From assembly GCF_002043095.1 (NCBI RefSeq), contig NZ_MVOC01000055.1:40875-104874 (forward strand): DNA of 64,000 nt, written 5' to 3'. Position 1 is the first letter of the stretch. Each line of letters opens with the position of its first letter. The DNA comes from Mycobacterium sp. AT1. GTDB taxonomy: Bacteria > Actinomycetota > Actinomycetes > Mycobacteriales > Mycobacteriaceae. Of the stretch, positions 42,731 through 51,077 are shown piece by piece. The notes beneath the pieces were generated by a model that ran no database searches, was not told where the DNA came from, and was given only the letters and a program-made list of their open reading frames with translations. The translations under genes were made by a program, and so were the position numbers.

Positions 42731-45561
42731 TGCCGCACTCCGAAATCCGAGACCTGCCGCAGCGGTCGTCTCCGGACCAGCGTCGGCCACCAGAACCACG
42801 GCCCGAAGAGCCGCAGCAGACACGGCACGATGAACGACCGCACGATCAGCGTGTCAAGCAGCAGACCGATGCAGACCGTCGTGCCCACCTGGCCGATGGT
42901 CCGCAGGTCACTGGTCAGCATCGCCAGCATGGTGAACGCGAACACCAGGCCGGCCGAGGTCACCACGCCGCCGGTGCTTCCCAGCGCCCTGATCAACCCG
43001 GTGTGCAATCCCGCCCCCAACTCCTCCTTCACGCGAGCGATCAACAGCAGGTTGTAGTCCGACCCGACGGCCACCAGGATGATGAACGTGATCGGCAGCA
43101 CCAGCCAGTGCAGGTGCAAGCCGATCAGGTGCTGCCACACCAGCACGGACAATCCGAACGCGCCGGCGAACGAGAACGCGACCGTGCCGGGAATCACCAA
43201 CGCGGCCATCAGACTTCGCGTGATCAACAGCATGATGAGGAAGATCAGGATGAACGCGGCGATCGCCACGATCAGCAGATCCGATGCGGCGTAGGTCTTG
43301 ATGTCCAGGTTGTTCGACCCCGCACCGCCGATGTAGATCTTGGCGCCGGCCAGCGAGGTTTCCTTGAGCGCGATCTGAATGGCCTCGGGGAACTTCTCCA
43401 CGTGTTCGACCCCTTCGGGTCCCATGGCGTTGCCCTCGTGGGTGACGATGAAGCGGGCGGCCTTGCCGTCCGGCGACATCATCAACTGCATACCGGCCTT
43501 GACGTCGTCGTTGTCGAAGGCCTCCCTTGGCATGTAGAAGAACGAATCGCTTCGGGACGCGTCGAAGTCGTTGCCCACGTTGATCAGATCGTCGAACGTC
43601 TGACCGGTCTGCGTGGACTGCAGATGTGCCGGACCGTAGGACTGCACGATGACCGACTGCAGCATCTGCGTCTGATCGCGTTGAATCTTCAACTGGGCCA
43701 CCAATTGCGGCATCAGCGCGTCGACGGCCTGAAAGTCGGTGACGGCGTTCCCGATCTGCTCACGCAGGCTGTCGATGCCGTCCAAACCGTCGAACAGCGA
43801 CCGGAACGCGTAGCAGAGCGGGATGTCGAAACAGTGTGGCTCGTAGTAGAAGTAGCTCTTCAGCGGCCGGAACGTGTCGTCGAGATTGGAGATGTCGGCG
43901 TTGATCTCCTCGGTGACGGCTTGCAGGTTCTCGAAGGTGAGGACCGTGGCGTGCAGATCGTCGGCCAGCTTCTGGTTGAGATCGATCGTCTTGCTCAACG
44001 TCGCCACGGTGTCCGCCTGAATCCGGGCCTGCTCGTCGGTGTCGGCGTTGGACCGTTGGTTGAAGGGCAACTGTTGTCCGCTCGCGCCGCCCTGGGTGGT
44101 GAACAGATAGGGCAGGGTGGCGCGGTCGAGTGGCCGGCCCAGGGGTCGGGTGATGCTCTGCACCATGGCGACGCCGGGAACGCGGATGAGGGCGCCAGCC
44201 ACCCGGTCCAGCGAGATGAAGTCGGCCGAGTTGCGCATGTCGTGGTCGGACTCGACCATCAGCATTTCGCTGAACAGCTTGCTCTGGGGAAAGTGCCGGT
44301 CCGAGGCCGCGAAGCCCTGATTGGCGGCCGCGTCGGTCGGTTGGTACGCGCGGTCGTCGTAGCTGACGCGGTAGGTCGGCACGAAGAGCGCCCCGACCAT
44401 GACCACGGCACAACTGGCCGCCAGGATGGGCACCGGCCACCGCACCACGCTGGCCGCGATCCGCCGGTAGAGGTGTCCTCTGACCAATCGCTTCGGGTCG
44501 AAGAGTCCAAACAGGCTGCCGACGGTCAGGATCGCCGGACCGAGCGTCAGCGCCGCCGAAATGGTCACCAGCATGGCGATGGCGACGGCCGGGCCCATCG
44601 TGTGGAAGTAGTCGAGGCGGGCGAAGCTCAAGCAAAATCCGGCGCCGGCGATGGTCAGCCCCGAGCCGACGATGATGGGCGTCACGCTGCGGTAGGCGGT
44701 GAAGTACGCCTCCTCCCGAGTCTCGCCGAGTTGGCGGGCCTCCTGATAGCGGCCCATCAGGAAGATTCCGTAGTCGGTCCCGGCGCCGAGGGTCAGGGCC
44801 ACCACGATGTTCACCGCGAACGACGACAGCGGGATGACGCCGAAATGGCCGAGGGTGGAGACGACGCCCTTGGCGATGAGCATCTCGAACAGCACGGTGG
44901 CCAGCGGCATCAGCACCGTGCTGGGGGAGCGGTAGACCAGCAGCAGCATCGCGATGATCAGGAAGATGGTGACGATGGTGATGTTGTTGAGACTGGAGTT
45001 GGCGATGGCCAGCGTGTCCGAGGCCAGCGGTGCCGCGCCGCTGACGTAGGCCTTCAGACCCGGCGGTGGGGTGTCGTCGGCGACGATGGCGCGGACCGCG
45101 TCGACGGACTGGTTGGCCTGAATTTGGCCGATGTCGCCGGCCAGTCGGAGCAGCACGAACGTGGACTTGCCGTCGACGCTCTGCGCGCCTGCGGCGGAGA
45201 ACGGCTTGCCCCACAGATCCATGACGTACTGCACGTGCTGGGGGTCGTTCTTCAGCCGCAGCATCAGGTCGTCGTAGTACCGATGGTCGACGTCGTTCAG
45301 CGGGTGGTCCGCTTCGAGCACGACCATGGTCAGGCTGGTGGAGGTCGACTCCTGGAATTTCTCGCCGATGTGCAGCATGGCGGCCTGCGACGGTGCGTAG
45401 GTCGGAATCATCGGGCCGGCAAGCTCGGCCGCGACGTCCTCCACCTTCGGGATGAAGGTGTTCGTCGTGACGGCTATCAGGCCCCAGAACACGATGATCG
45501 GAATGGCAAGGAGCCGAACGGTTCTCGCGACGAACGGACGTTTCGCCCGGTGCGCGCTCAC
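42727..45561 (-). CDS. MmpL-family RND lipid transporter
   Basis: A 944-aa RND-superfamily protein, start GTG 45561 overlapping the mmpS stop (GTGA). It has one membrane segment near the N-terminus (LLAIPIIVFWGLIAV), two extracytoplasmic loops, a first block of five spans (around 190-350, with LTLGAGTDYGIFLMGRYQE) and a second block (around 760-920, with LVAVGSDYNLLLIARVKEE), the Asp-Tyr pairs that carry protons in MmpL proteins. It exports lipids or siderophores with its MmpS partner. The paralogue group cannot be fixed by eye. Confidence 0.9.
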   Translation of the reverse strand: MSAHRAKRPFVARTVRLLAIPIIVFWGLIAVTTNTFIPKVEDVAAELAGPMIPTYAPSQAAMLHIGEKFQESTSTSLTMVVLEADHPLNDVDHRYYDDLMLRLKNDPQHVQYVMDLWGKPFSAAGAQSVDGKSTFVLLRLAGDIGQIQANQSVDAVRAIVADDTPPPGLKAYVSGAAPLASDTLAIANSSLNNITIVTIFLIIAMLLLVYRSPSTVLMPLATVLFEMLIAKGVVSTLGHFGVIPLSSFAVNIVVALTLGAGTDYGIFLMGRYQEARQLGETREEAYFTAYRSVTPIIVGSGLTIAGAGFCLSFARLDYFHTMGPAVAIAMLVTISAALTLGPAILTVGSLFGLFDPKRLVRGHLYRRIAASVVRWPVPILAASCAVVMVGALFVPTYRVSYDDRAYQPTDAAANQGFAASDRHFPQSKLFSEMLMVESDHDMRNSADFISLDRVAGALIRVPGVAMVQSITRPLGRPLDRATLPYLFTTQGGASGQQLPFNQRSNADTDEQARIQADTVATLSKTIDLNQKLADDLHATVLTFENLQAVTEEINADISNLDDTFRPLKSYFYYEPHCFDIPLCYAFRSLFDGLDGIDSLREQIGNAVTDFQAVDALMPQLVAQLKIQRDQTQMLQSVIVQSYGPAHLQSTQTGQTFDDLINVGNDFDASRSDSFFYMPREAFDNDDVKAGMQLMMSPDGKAARFIVTHEGNAMGPEGVEHVEKFPEAIQIALKETSLAGAKIYIGGAGSNNLDIKTYAASDLLIVAIAAFILIFLIMLLITRSLMAALVIPGTVAFSFAGAFGLSVLVWQHLIGLHLHWLVLPITFIILVAVGSDYNLLLIARVKEELGAGLHTGLIRALGSTGGVVTSAGLVFAFTMLAMLTSDLRTIGQVGTTVCIGLLLDTLIVRSFIVPCLLRLFGPWFWWPTLVRRRPLRQVSDFGVRQ

Positions 45562-46001
45562 GCGGACTTCACCCGGCAGGTGACGTCGGCGTCCTCGCGG
45601 GTGGCGGATTGTTCGTCGCGGACGACGCCGTTGACCAACATCCGGCAGTGCACGTCGCCGCCGTGGACCTGGGCGGAGATGCTGCCCGAGACGACGGTGA
45701 GCGTGGTGGTCTCGGTGTGCGACCAGGGCAGGCTGTCGAGGTTGACCGTGTGGGGATGGCCGTCGACGTCGAGATAGGAGAGCATGCCGCTGCCGCCGAG
45801 CGAGCCGTCCAGTTCGTAGGTGAGCTGTTTGGGGACGAACTCCGGAGGGGCCTGCGGGCCGTTGACGGTGATCACCGGTCCTGGGGCCGACGCCTGGTGC
45901 ACCTTCCACATGCTCACCCCGCCCACGGTGACCGCGATGACGGCGACCAATGGCAGCCAGGCTCTTTCCAGGAAGGTCCTGGCCTTCGATTGTTGGCTCA
46001 T
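45558..46001 (-). CDS. MmpS-family membrane-fusion-like protein
   Basis: A 147-aa protein with one N-terminal membrane helix (about 15-33) and a C-terminal beta domain with the family feature LTYELDGSLGGSGMLSYLDVDG, two cysteines and WSHTETTTLTV. MmpS proteins help their MmpL partner at the periplasmic side. It is the first gene of mmpS-mmpL-membrane protein, divergent from a MarR regulator across a 198-bp control region. Confidence 0.88.
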   Translation of the reverse strand: MSQQSKARTFLERAWLPLVAVIAVTVGGVSMWKVHQASAPGPVITVNGPQAPPEFVPKQLTYELDGSLGGSGMLSYLDVDGHPHTVNLDSLPWSHTETTTLTVVSGSISAQVHGGDVHCRMLVNGVVRDEQSATREDADVTCRVKSA

Positions 46002-46030
46002 TCGTTCACCCCTCGGCCCATTGGCACCGA

Positions 46031-46064
46031 CGATTTATATCCTATGAACGATCAATTGATCAAT
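46031..46064 (-). promoter_or_regulatory. mmpS-side control elements
   Basis: CGATTTATATC (46031-46041), whose complement gives the AT-rich -10-like GATATAAATCG, and the nested palindromes GATCAATTGATC (46050-46061) and ATTGATCAAT (46055-46064). These are markedly AT-rich against the local background and are plausible promoter and operator for mmpS. Confidence 0.5.
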
Positions 46065-46174
46065 CCGAACGGCGCGACGCACAGCGTTCGTACAGAAACA
46101 ATCGCCACTGGTGAGGGCGCCTCGCATCCCGAGGAATAAAGCCGCGGTCAGGTGCGTTGCCGAACACTCACTGC

Positions 46175-46196
46175 ATCATCTAGATGATATAAATCG
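46175..46196 (+). promoter_or_regulatory. marR-side operator and -10
   Basis: ATCATCTAGATGAT (46175-46188) is a perfect 14-base palindrome and overlaps GATATAAATCG (46186-46196), the same 11-mer present inverted on the mmpS side. The marR ATG is at 46200, so the transcript is probably leaderless and the palindrome covers the promoter. Confidence 0.6.
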
Positions 46197-46199
46197 ACC

Positions 46200-46673
46200 A
46201 TGAAACATGCCGGTGGGGTCGACGTCATCTCCGAGATGGTCGAGATGGGTGCGGACACGATGTGGCGATACCTGGCCGACCGCGACGAATTGAGTGCCAG
46301 CGCCACCCTGGCGCTGAATCGGCTGAATCGCGAAGGGCCGATGCGGGTGACGGCACTCGCCGAGGCCGAGGGCGCCAGTCAATCGGCGATGACGCAGTTG
46401 ATCCAGCGCCTGGAGCGTCAAGGGTTGGTGGAGAGACGCGCCGACCCCGAGGACGGCCGCGCGTCGCTGGTGGCGATCGGCGAGGAAGGCAGGCGGATGT
46501 GGGACGGGCGGGCCGTCGTCCGCCATCAGCGGATCGCCGACATGTTGGCCGACGTCGGTCCTGACGATCAGGTGGCGCTGTGGCTGGCCGCTCAGGTGGT
46601 GGTGCGGGTCCTCGGGCAGATGCGGCAGGCCGTCGGATTGCACATGCACGCCGACGTCTACGTCACGGGCTGA
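46200..46673 (+). CDS. MarR-family transcriptional regulator
   Basis: A 157-aa winged-helix regulator: VTALAEAEGASQSAMTQLIQ is the recognition helix region and VERRADPEDGRASLVAIGEEG the wing. It lies divergent to mmpS-mmpL, and palindromes cover both starts, so it most likely represses both itself and the transporter, as Rv0678 does for mmpS5-mmpL5 in M. tuberculosis. It is not obviously an Rv0678 orthologue. Its 3' end overlaps the convergent membrane-protein gene by 11 bp. Confidence 0.85.
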   Translation: MKHAGGVDVISEMVEMGADTMWRYLADRDELSASATLALNRLNREGPMRVTALAEAEGASQSAMTQLIQRLERQGLVERRADPEDGRASLVAIGEEGRRMWDGRAVVRHQRIADMLADVGPDDQVALWLAAQVVVRVLGQMRQAVGLHMHADVYVTG

Positions 46674-47433
46674 CCCACTGGCCCTCGTTGCGCTCGCGGC
46701 GCGCGACTTCCGCCTCGCGGTCCTTCGTCCAGGAGTCCTCGAACTTCTCGTCGGGGCGGACCCGGGGGAAGCGATTCATCATGCCGCTCAACCACTTCGG
46801 TACCTCCCGGGGTTCCCACTGTGGCAGTGCGGTGCTGAGTGCAGCCAGCGTCTTGAGGGCGACGAAGATGCCGAACAATGCGTCGGCGGCATCGGTCAGC
46901 GCGATCCCGATCAGTCCGAAGATCAGCGTGAGGTGGACGACGACCACCCGGCTCAATCCTCGGTGGGCGAGCTGCTCGAGCCGCCAGAACGGCCATCGCC
47001 TCAGGCTGAGCAGATCCAGCGCGAAGTCCGCGGTCAGGAACCCCAGGATGACAAGGCAGCCGAGACCCGCTGTGCGCCAGTCGACGTGGGCGAGTGCACG
47101 ATTGTCCTCCTTGCCGAGCAGAAACAGGATGGCGCACAGGAACACGGCGTGGGCGGCGCAAAAGCCGAAAGTGGTCACCGCGAAGCCCGCGAGGAAGGAC
47201 GACCGCTGCGTGCCGCACCGAGTCGTTCCGCCAGCCTGATACCTGAAGTGGCCCTGGCGGGGTGTCCAGCGACGATGCAGGAGGATGCGCGCGCAGATGA
47301 ACACCGAGGCGGCCACCGTCTCGAACCAATAGACGACGAGCGTCGTACCGCCCGCCCAGCCGCCGACGAACCAGCCGACGACCGGGACGGCGATGACCGC
47401 CAGGAGGATCAGCGGTGACAGGAAGCGAGTCAC
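46663..47433 (-). CDS. DUF6498-type integral membrane protein
   Basis: A 256-aa protein with about six hydrophobic segments (starting RFLSPLILLAVIAVPVVGWFVGGW; later CAAHAVFLCAILFLLG and VVVVHLTLIFGLIGIALTD). The start is GTG 47433, seven bases after the DAHP synthase stop, so the two are co-transcribed. A role linked to aromatic compounds, for instance transport, is only suggested by this coupling. The family function is unknown. Confidence 0.7.
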   Translation of the reverse strand: MTRFLSPLILLAVIAVPVVGWFVGGWAGGTTLVVYWFETVAASVFICARILLHRRWTPRQGHFRYQAGGTTRCGTQRSSFLAGFAVTTFGFCAAHAVFLCAILFLLGKEDNRALAHVDWRTAGLGCLVILGFLTADFALDLLSLRRWPFWRLEQLAHRGLSRVVVVHLTLIFGLIGIALTDAADALFGIFVALKTLAALSTALPQWEPREVPKWLSGMMNRFPRVRPDEKFEDSWTKDREAEVARRERNEGQWVSP

Positions 47434-47440
47434 GGTGGAG

Positions 47441-48514
47441 CTATTGGGCTTTCGCGTCGTGCAGCCGTCCGAGCACTCCGGCGGTGGTGGTGAAGTCCAT
47501 GCACGCGTCGGTGACCGATTGGCCGTAGACGAGGTGCCCGCTGACGGGCTGGGCGCCGGCCACCAGGAAGCTCTCCAGCATCAACCCGCTGATGCCCTGT
47601 TCGCCGGCGGCGATCCGGGCGGCGATCTCGTCGGCGACGACGGCCTGGCGCACGTGATCCTTGCCCGAATTGGCGTGCGAGCAGTCGATCATGACGTTGC
47701 CGGGTAGCCCCGCGGCGACCACGCCCTCGACTGCCTCGGCGATGGAGCCGGCGTCGTAGTTGGGGCCCGAGGACCCACCGCGCAGAATCAGGTGGCAGTC
47801 GGGATTGCCCGCGGTCTCGACGATCGCGCCGCGGCCGAGGTCGTCGATTCCAAAGAAGACGTGTTGCGCTGCAGCGGCTCTCACGCCGTCGACTGCTGGC
47901 TGAACGTTGCCGTCGGTGCCGTTCTTGAATCCGACGGGCATCGACAGCCCGGAGGCCAACTGGCGGTGAATCTGGGACTCGGTGGTCCTGGCCCCGATCG
48001 CCCCCCACGCCACGGTGTCGGCGATGTATTGGGGGCTCGTCGGCTCGAGGAACTCGCAGCCCACCGCGAGCCCGATCGCCCCGATGTCGAGCAGCAGTGC
48101 GCGGGCGGTGCGCAACCCTCGTTCGACGTCGTAGGTGCCGTCCATGCCGGGGTCGTTGATCAGGCCCTTCCATCCGACGGTGGTGCGGGGCTTCTCGAAG
48201 TAGACCCGCATGACGATCTTGAGCCGGTCGGCGTAGGCGTCGGCCAAGGGTGCCAGCCGGTGCGCGTAGTCCAGCGCGGCCACCGGGTCGTGGACCGAGC
48301 AGGGACCGACGACGACGAGCAGTCGGTCGTCACGGCCGGCGAGGATCTCGGTGATTTCGTCGCGATGGCGTTGAACCGCCGCGGCGCCGTCGCGGTCCAG
48401 GGGGAGTTCGGCCAGGATCTGCGCGGGCGGCGGTACGGGACGGAAGGACACGATCCGACGGTCGGAGATGGTGCGCGCTTCTGCGACGTCTGCGGCGGGG
48501 CTGGTGATGGTCAC
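47441..48514 (-). CDS. aroF: 3-deoxy-7-phosphoheptulonate synthase, class I (AroF/AroG type)
   Basis: A 357-aa type I DAHP synthase, with VVGPCSVHDPVAALDYA, FEKPRTTVGWKG, GARTTESQIHR, LILRGG and MIDCSHANSGKDH. It condenses PEP and erythrose 4-phosphate, the first shikimate step. M. tuberculosis relies on a type II enzyme (AroG, Rv2178c), so this is probably an additional isozyme. Start GTG 48514. A Tyr-Trp-Phe-bearing leader ORF and two hairpins lie just upstream, implying control by aromatic amino acid supply. Symbol given by type; aroG is equally possible. Confidence 0.9.
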   Translation of the reverse strand: MTITSPAADVAEARTISDRRIVSFRPVPPPAQILAELPLDRDGAAAVQRHRDEITEILAGRDDRLLVVVGPCSVHDPVAALDYAHRLAPLADAYADRLKIVMRVYFEKPRTTVGWKGLINDPGMDGTYDVERGLRTARALLLDIGAIGLAVGCEFLEPTSPQYIADTVAWGAIGARTTESQIHRQLASGLSMPVGFKNGTDGNVQPAVDGVRAAAAQHVFFGIDDLGRGAIVETAGNPDCHLILRGGSSGPNYDAGSIAEAVEGVVAAGLPGNVMIDCSHANSGKDHVRQAVVADEIAARIAAGEQGISGLMLESFLVAGAQPVSGHLVYGQSVTDACMDFTTTAGVLGRLHDAKAQ

Positions 48515-48550
48515 GATGTGTTCGGGCTTCCTGTGAGTGGTTCTCAGGGC

Positions 48551-48682
48551 TCACCCGTGGACGATCCGGTGCCCTGAAATGACGAAAGCAGCGACCATGT
48601 GGTCACTGCTGGGCTCCGGGCCACCCGGAGCCAAGATAAAGCGCCAATAGCTGCGCGTGCCGATGTTCACGGCACGAACCAT
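48551..48682 (-). promoter_or_regulatory. Aromatic leader peptide ORF upstream of the DAHP synthase gene
   Basis: ATG 48682 (GGGGGA box 11 bases upstream; in-frame GTG at 48670) opens 43 codons. Codons 11-15 encode SYWRF, using TAT, TGG and TTT (48649-48638). TAT and TTT are rare in this GC-rich genome, whereas Tyr, Trp and Phe are exactly the end products of the pathway. The ORF runs on through both hairpins and stops at 48551, 36 bases before the DAHP synthase start, which is longer than classical leaders. Confidence 0.65.
48587..48632 (-). promoter_or_regulatory. Candidate attenuator hairpins
   Basis: In transcript order: hairpin 1 GGCTCCGGG-TGG-CCCGGAGCC (48632-48612) starts five bases after the TTT codon; hairpin 2 AGCAGTGACC-ACAT-GGTCGCTGCT (48610-48587; one G-U pair) is followed by TTTCGTCATTT. 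A ribosome stalled on the SYWRF codons would cover the 5' side of hairpin 1. Confidence 0.6.
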
Positions 48683-48720
48683 ACCGTGTCGTTCCCCCGG
48701 CCGTCGACCGGCCTGCCTGC

Positions 48721-48781
48721 CTCGACTCTGCGGTCACTGCGACGAAGTGCGAGAAGCGGTCACGGTACGCGCAGAGTCGAG
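48721..48781. repeat. Intergenic 12-bp inverted repeat with internal stem
   Basis: CTCGACTCTGCG (48721-48732) and CGCAGAGTCGAG (48770-48781) are perfect arms 37 bases apart; CACT / AGTG pair inside. It lies between the GGDEF gene's 3' end and the aromatic leader. It could be the GGDEF gene's terminator or a dispersed intergenic repeat. Confidence 0.55.
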
Positions 48782-48828
48782 ACAGCTGAAGCGGCCGGGG
48801 TGAACTCTGCAGTGGGCGTGTGTGGCGG

Positions 48829-49959
48829 CTAGGCCGTCAGATCGTCGTCGTCCCACTCGTCGGCGTTCCTCAGCGAGGTGAGCTCGGGGTTCGCGGTTGT
48901 CTCGGTGCGCTGGCCGCCGTTGCGACGGGCGAGGTAGACGTTCGAGGTGGCAACCGTGATGAGTTCCTCGACGACGTCGTGCGGGGGGTGCCCGACGATT
49001 GGGGCAAGCGGCGTGACGACCGCGCCGATGCTGGCGGTGAGTCGGTAGGGGGCGGTACGCACGGTGTGTTGCAGTCGATCGGTGAGCACCGAGGCGTCGG
49101 TGCTGTTGAACGTGTCGGCGACGAGGTACTCCGAATCGCCGACGTGCGCGAGGATCGCGTCGCGCCGCAGCGTTTCCCGTAGCCGCTGGCCGATCGCCAC
49201 CCTGGCCTGATTCCCTCCCGCCTCGCCTCCCATCGCGGTCAGCAGCGAGAAGCTGTCCAGACTGACGACCACGATGGCCAGGAAGCGGTCGTCGTCCCTG
49301 TCGCGGGCGACGATGGTCGCGATGCGGTCCGAGAAGGCGTCCCGCGTCAGCAGCCCGGTCAACGGTTCGAGCTCGCCGTAGTGAACGTCGTTGTCCACCA
49401 ACCGGACAACGCTCCGACAGCAGAACACCACGAAGGCGTTGACGAGAGCGAACAAGACCACCACCGCCACGGTGACCTCGGGCGCCACGCCGGCGAAGCG
49501 CACCGACTGCACCACGAGTGTCGCGACCCCGACGATCCAGGTGTAGGCCAACAGCCATCCAGCATGGAACACGGCGGCGAACGCAGACACGGCGATGAAT
49601 GCGGTAGCGCCCATCAGTCCGACGGCGGGATCGCGTTCGATCAGACAGGCGACGCCCACCAGGACGCTGACGATCAGAGTGGACAGCTGGGACAACCTGC
49701 GCGTTGGCCAACTCGACCTCAACCAGATCGTGGACAAGGCGACGCAGCACGCGAACACCGCGACGGCGATCGAACGGTCGCGCGCGCCCGTCGGGCCGTG
49801 ATCGCCGAGCATCAGCAGCAGTGGCAGCGCGCCGCAGCCGAAGATGTTGAGGGCGGTCAGCCGGCAGGTGGCGCGCTGATGGCCCCTCGCCGCCAGCATT
49901 GAGGTGATCCAGTAGTAGCGATCCTCGGAGTGGAGCCGGCGCAGTACCGCGGACAGCAC
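48829..49959 (-). CDS. Membrane protein with degenerate GGDEF domain
   Basis: A 376-aa protein with about six membrane segments in residues 30-185 and a C-terminal GGDEF-like domain (LEPLTGLLTRDAFSDRI to TASIGAVVT). The signature loop reads HVGDSEYLVA in place of GGDEF, so the metal- and GTP-binding residues are lost in part and diguanylate cyclase activity is unlikely. It may still bind nucleotide or act as a scaffold. Start GTG 49959. Monocistronic as far as seen. Confidence 0.75.
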   Translation of the reverse strand: MLSAVLRRLHSEDRYYWITSMLAARGHQRATCRLTALNIFGCGALPLLLMLGDHGPTGARDRSIAVAVFACCVALSTIWLRSSWPTRRLSQLSTLIVSVLVGVACLIERDPAVGLMGATAFIAVSAFAAVFHAGWLLAYTWIVGVATLVVQSVRFAGVAPEVTVAVVVLFALVNAFVVFCCRSVVRLVDNDVHYGELEPLTGLLTRDAFSDRIATIVARDRDDDRFLAIVVVSLDSFSLLTAMGGEAGGNQARVAIGQRLRETLRRDAILAHVGDSEYLVADTFNSTDASVLTDRLQHTVRTAPYRLTASIGAVVTPLAPIVGHPPHDVVEELITVATSNVYLARRNGGQRTETTANPELTSLRNADEWDDDDLTA

Positions 49960-50096
49960 GGTCAGCCTCGCGCCGACGGGCCGAAGGGCAAATCGCCATC
50001 GGCATACTCACGGGAACGGCCAGTTAGCACGCGGGGAACAGTAATCGAACTACAAGATCAGTGGTTAGTCTTCGGCGCCTGGCATAGCGTGGAGGA

Positions 50097-50864
50097 GTGA
50101 CGGAAACTTCGACAGAACGCGGCTTCGCCGCCCCCTTCCTCGACCCTTCCGCCTTCGAGCCGGACATCGCCGATCCGGTCGAACTTCGCGAACACCGCAA
50201 GCGGCGTCTTGCCCTGGCGTACCGGGTGATTGGCGCCATGGGATGGGGCTCACTCGGCGACGGCCACATCTCGGCGCGTGACCCCGAGCGGCCGGACTGC
50301 TTTTGGTTGGCCCGGTACGGCGTCCCGTTCCGCGTGATGACCACCGACGACCTCGTGCTGGTCCGCCCCGACGGCGTGATCGAGGGAGGCGGGCACATCA
50401 ACGTGGCCGCATTCCACATTCACGCCCCCGTGCACGAGGCGCGTCCCGACGTCGTCTCGGCGGCGCACTTCCACACCCCGTACGGCACGCCCTTCTCGGC
50501 GACGGTCACCAAGCTGGAGCCCATCTCCCAGGAGGCGTGCGCGTTCTTCGGCGACCACGAGATCTTCGACGACGAGGAAGTCAGCATCGCGTCGCTCGAC
50601 GGCGGCAAGCGCATCGCGGCCGCTCTCGACGAGGCGCGCGGAGTGATCCTGCGCAACCACGGGCTGATGACCGTCGGAGCCACGGTCGACTCGGCGGTGG
50701 GCTTCTTCATGTTGATGGAGCGCTGCGCCGAGGTTCAGGTGAAGGCGCGCGACGCCGTCCCGATCAGCGCCGACATGGCCGGGCGCGTTCACGAGGAGTT
50801 CGACGAGGTCGCGGGGTGGCAGGCATTCCAGTGGGCGCAGCGGACGTACGTGCCCGCCGGCTGA
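50097..50864 (+). CDS. Class II aldolase/adducin family protein
   Basis: A 255-aa protein, start GTG 50097 after a GGAG box. The fold signatures are LGDGHISARDP, the zinc-site histidines in SAAHFHTPYGTPFSA and the later RNHGLMTVG. Class II aldolases cleave phosphorylated sugars such as fuculose- or ribulose-phosphate; many members in actinobacteria have unknown substrates. The gene stands alone, ending one base before the convergent 46-aa ORF. Confidence 0.85.
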   Translation: MTETSTERGFAAPFLDPSAFEPDIADPVELREHRKRRLALAYRVIGAMGWGSLGDGHISARDPERPDCFWLARYGVPFRVMTTDDLVLVRPDGVIEGGGHINVAAFHIHAPVHEARPDVVSAAHFHTPYGTPFSATVTKLEPISQEACAFFGDHEIFDDEEVSIASLDGGKRIAAALDEARGVILRNHGLMTVGATVDSAVGFFMLMERCAEVQVKARDAVPISADMAGRVHEEFDEVAGWQAFQWAQRTYVPAG

Positions 50865-50865
50865 C

Positions 50866-51006
50866 CTAGGGCACGAGCGTCACCTCTCCGGTCGGCCTGG
50901 CGACCAGGCCGGCATCGGTGGCGGAGTTGAGCGCGCGCTGCCAGTTCAGCTCCGCGAGGACCATCACGCCGAGTCCGGCGACCACGGCAAGCAGGGAAGC
51001 GATCAT
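50866..51006 (-). CDS. Possible 46-aa membrane protein
   Basis: ATG 51006 opens MIASLLAVVAGLGVMVLAEL, a single membrane helix, followed by a short hydrophilic tail ending in GEVTLVP. Codon third positions are G/C-rich, but the ribosome-binding site is weak and nothing is known of it. It lies between the class II aldolase and isocitrate lyase 2 genes. It may be a real small membrane protein or chance. Confidence 0.35.
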   Translation of the reverse strand: MIASLLAVVAGLGVMVLAELNWQRALNSATDAGLVARPTGEVTLVP

Positions 51007-51047
51007 GACCCCAGCGTGGCGACGGAATGTAATGACCGCCGAAGCGC

Positions 51048-51075
51048 CGCCTGTGAACTCCCTTTGAAACAGGCG
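51048..51075 (-). terminator. Hairpin after isocitrate lyase 2 gene
   Basis: CGCCTGT / ACAGGCG arms seven bases long with a 14-base loop, just past the stop of the minus-strand lyase gene. Confidence 0.45.
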
Positions 51076-51077
51076 AG

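Noticed and set aside
42502..45777. Open frame of over 1,000 codons on the + strand opposite mmpL
   Set aside because: Its translation is Arg/His/Gln/Asp-rich with no domain, as expected from the complement of a GC3-biased gene; mmpL on the other strand has clear family motifs.
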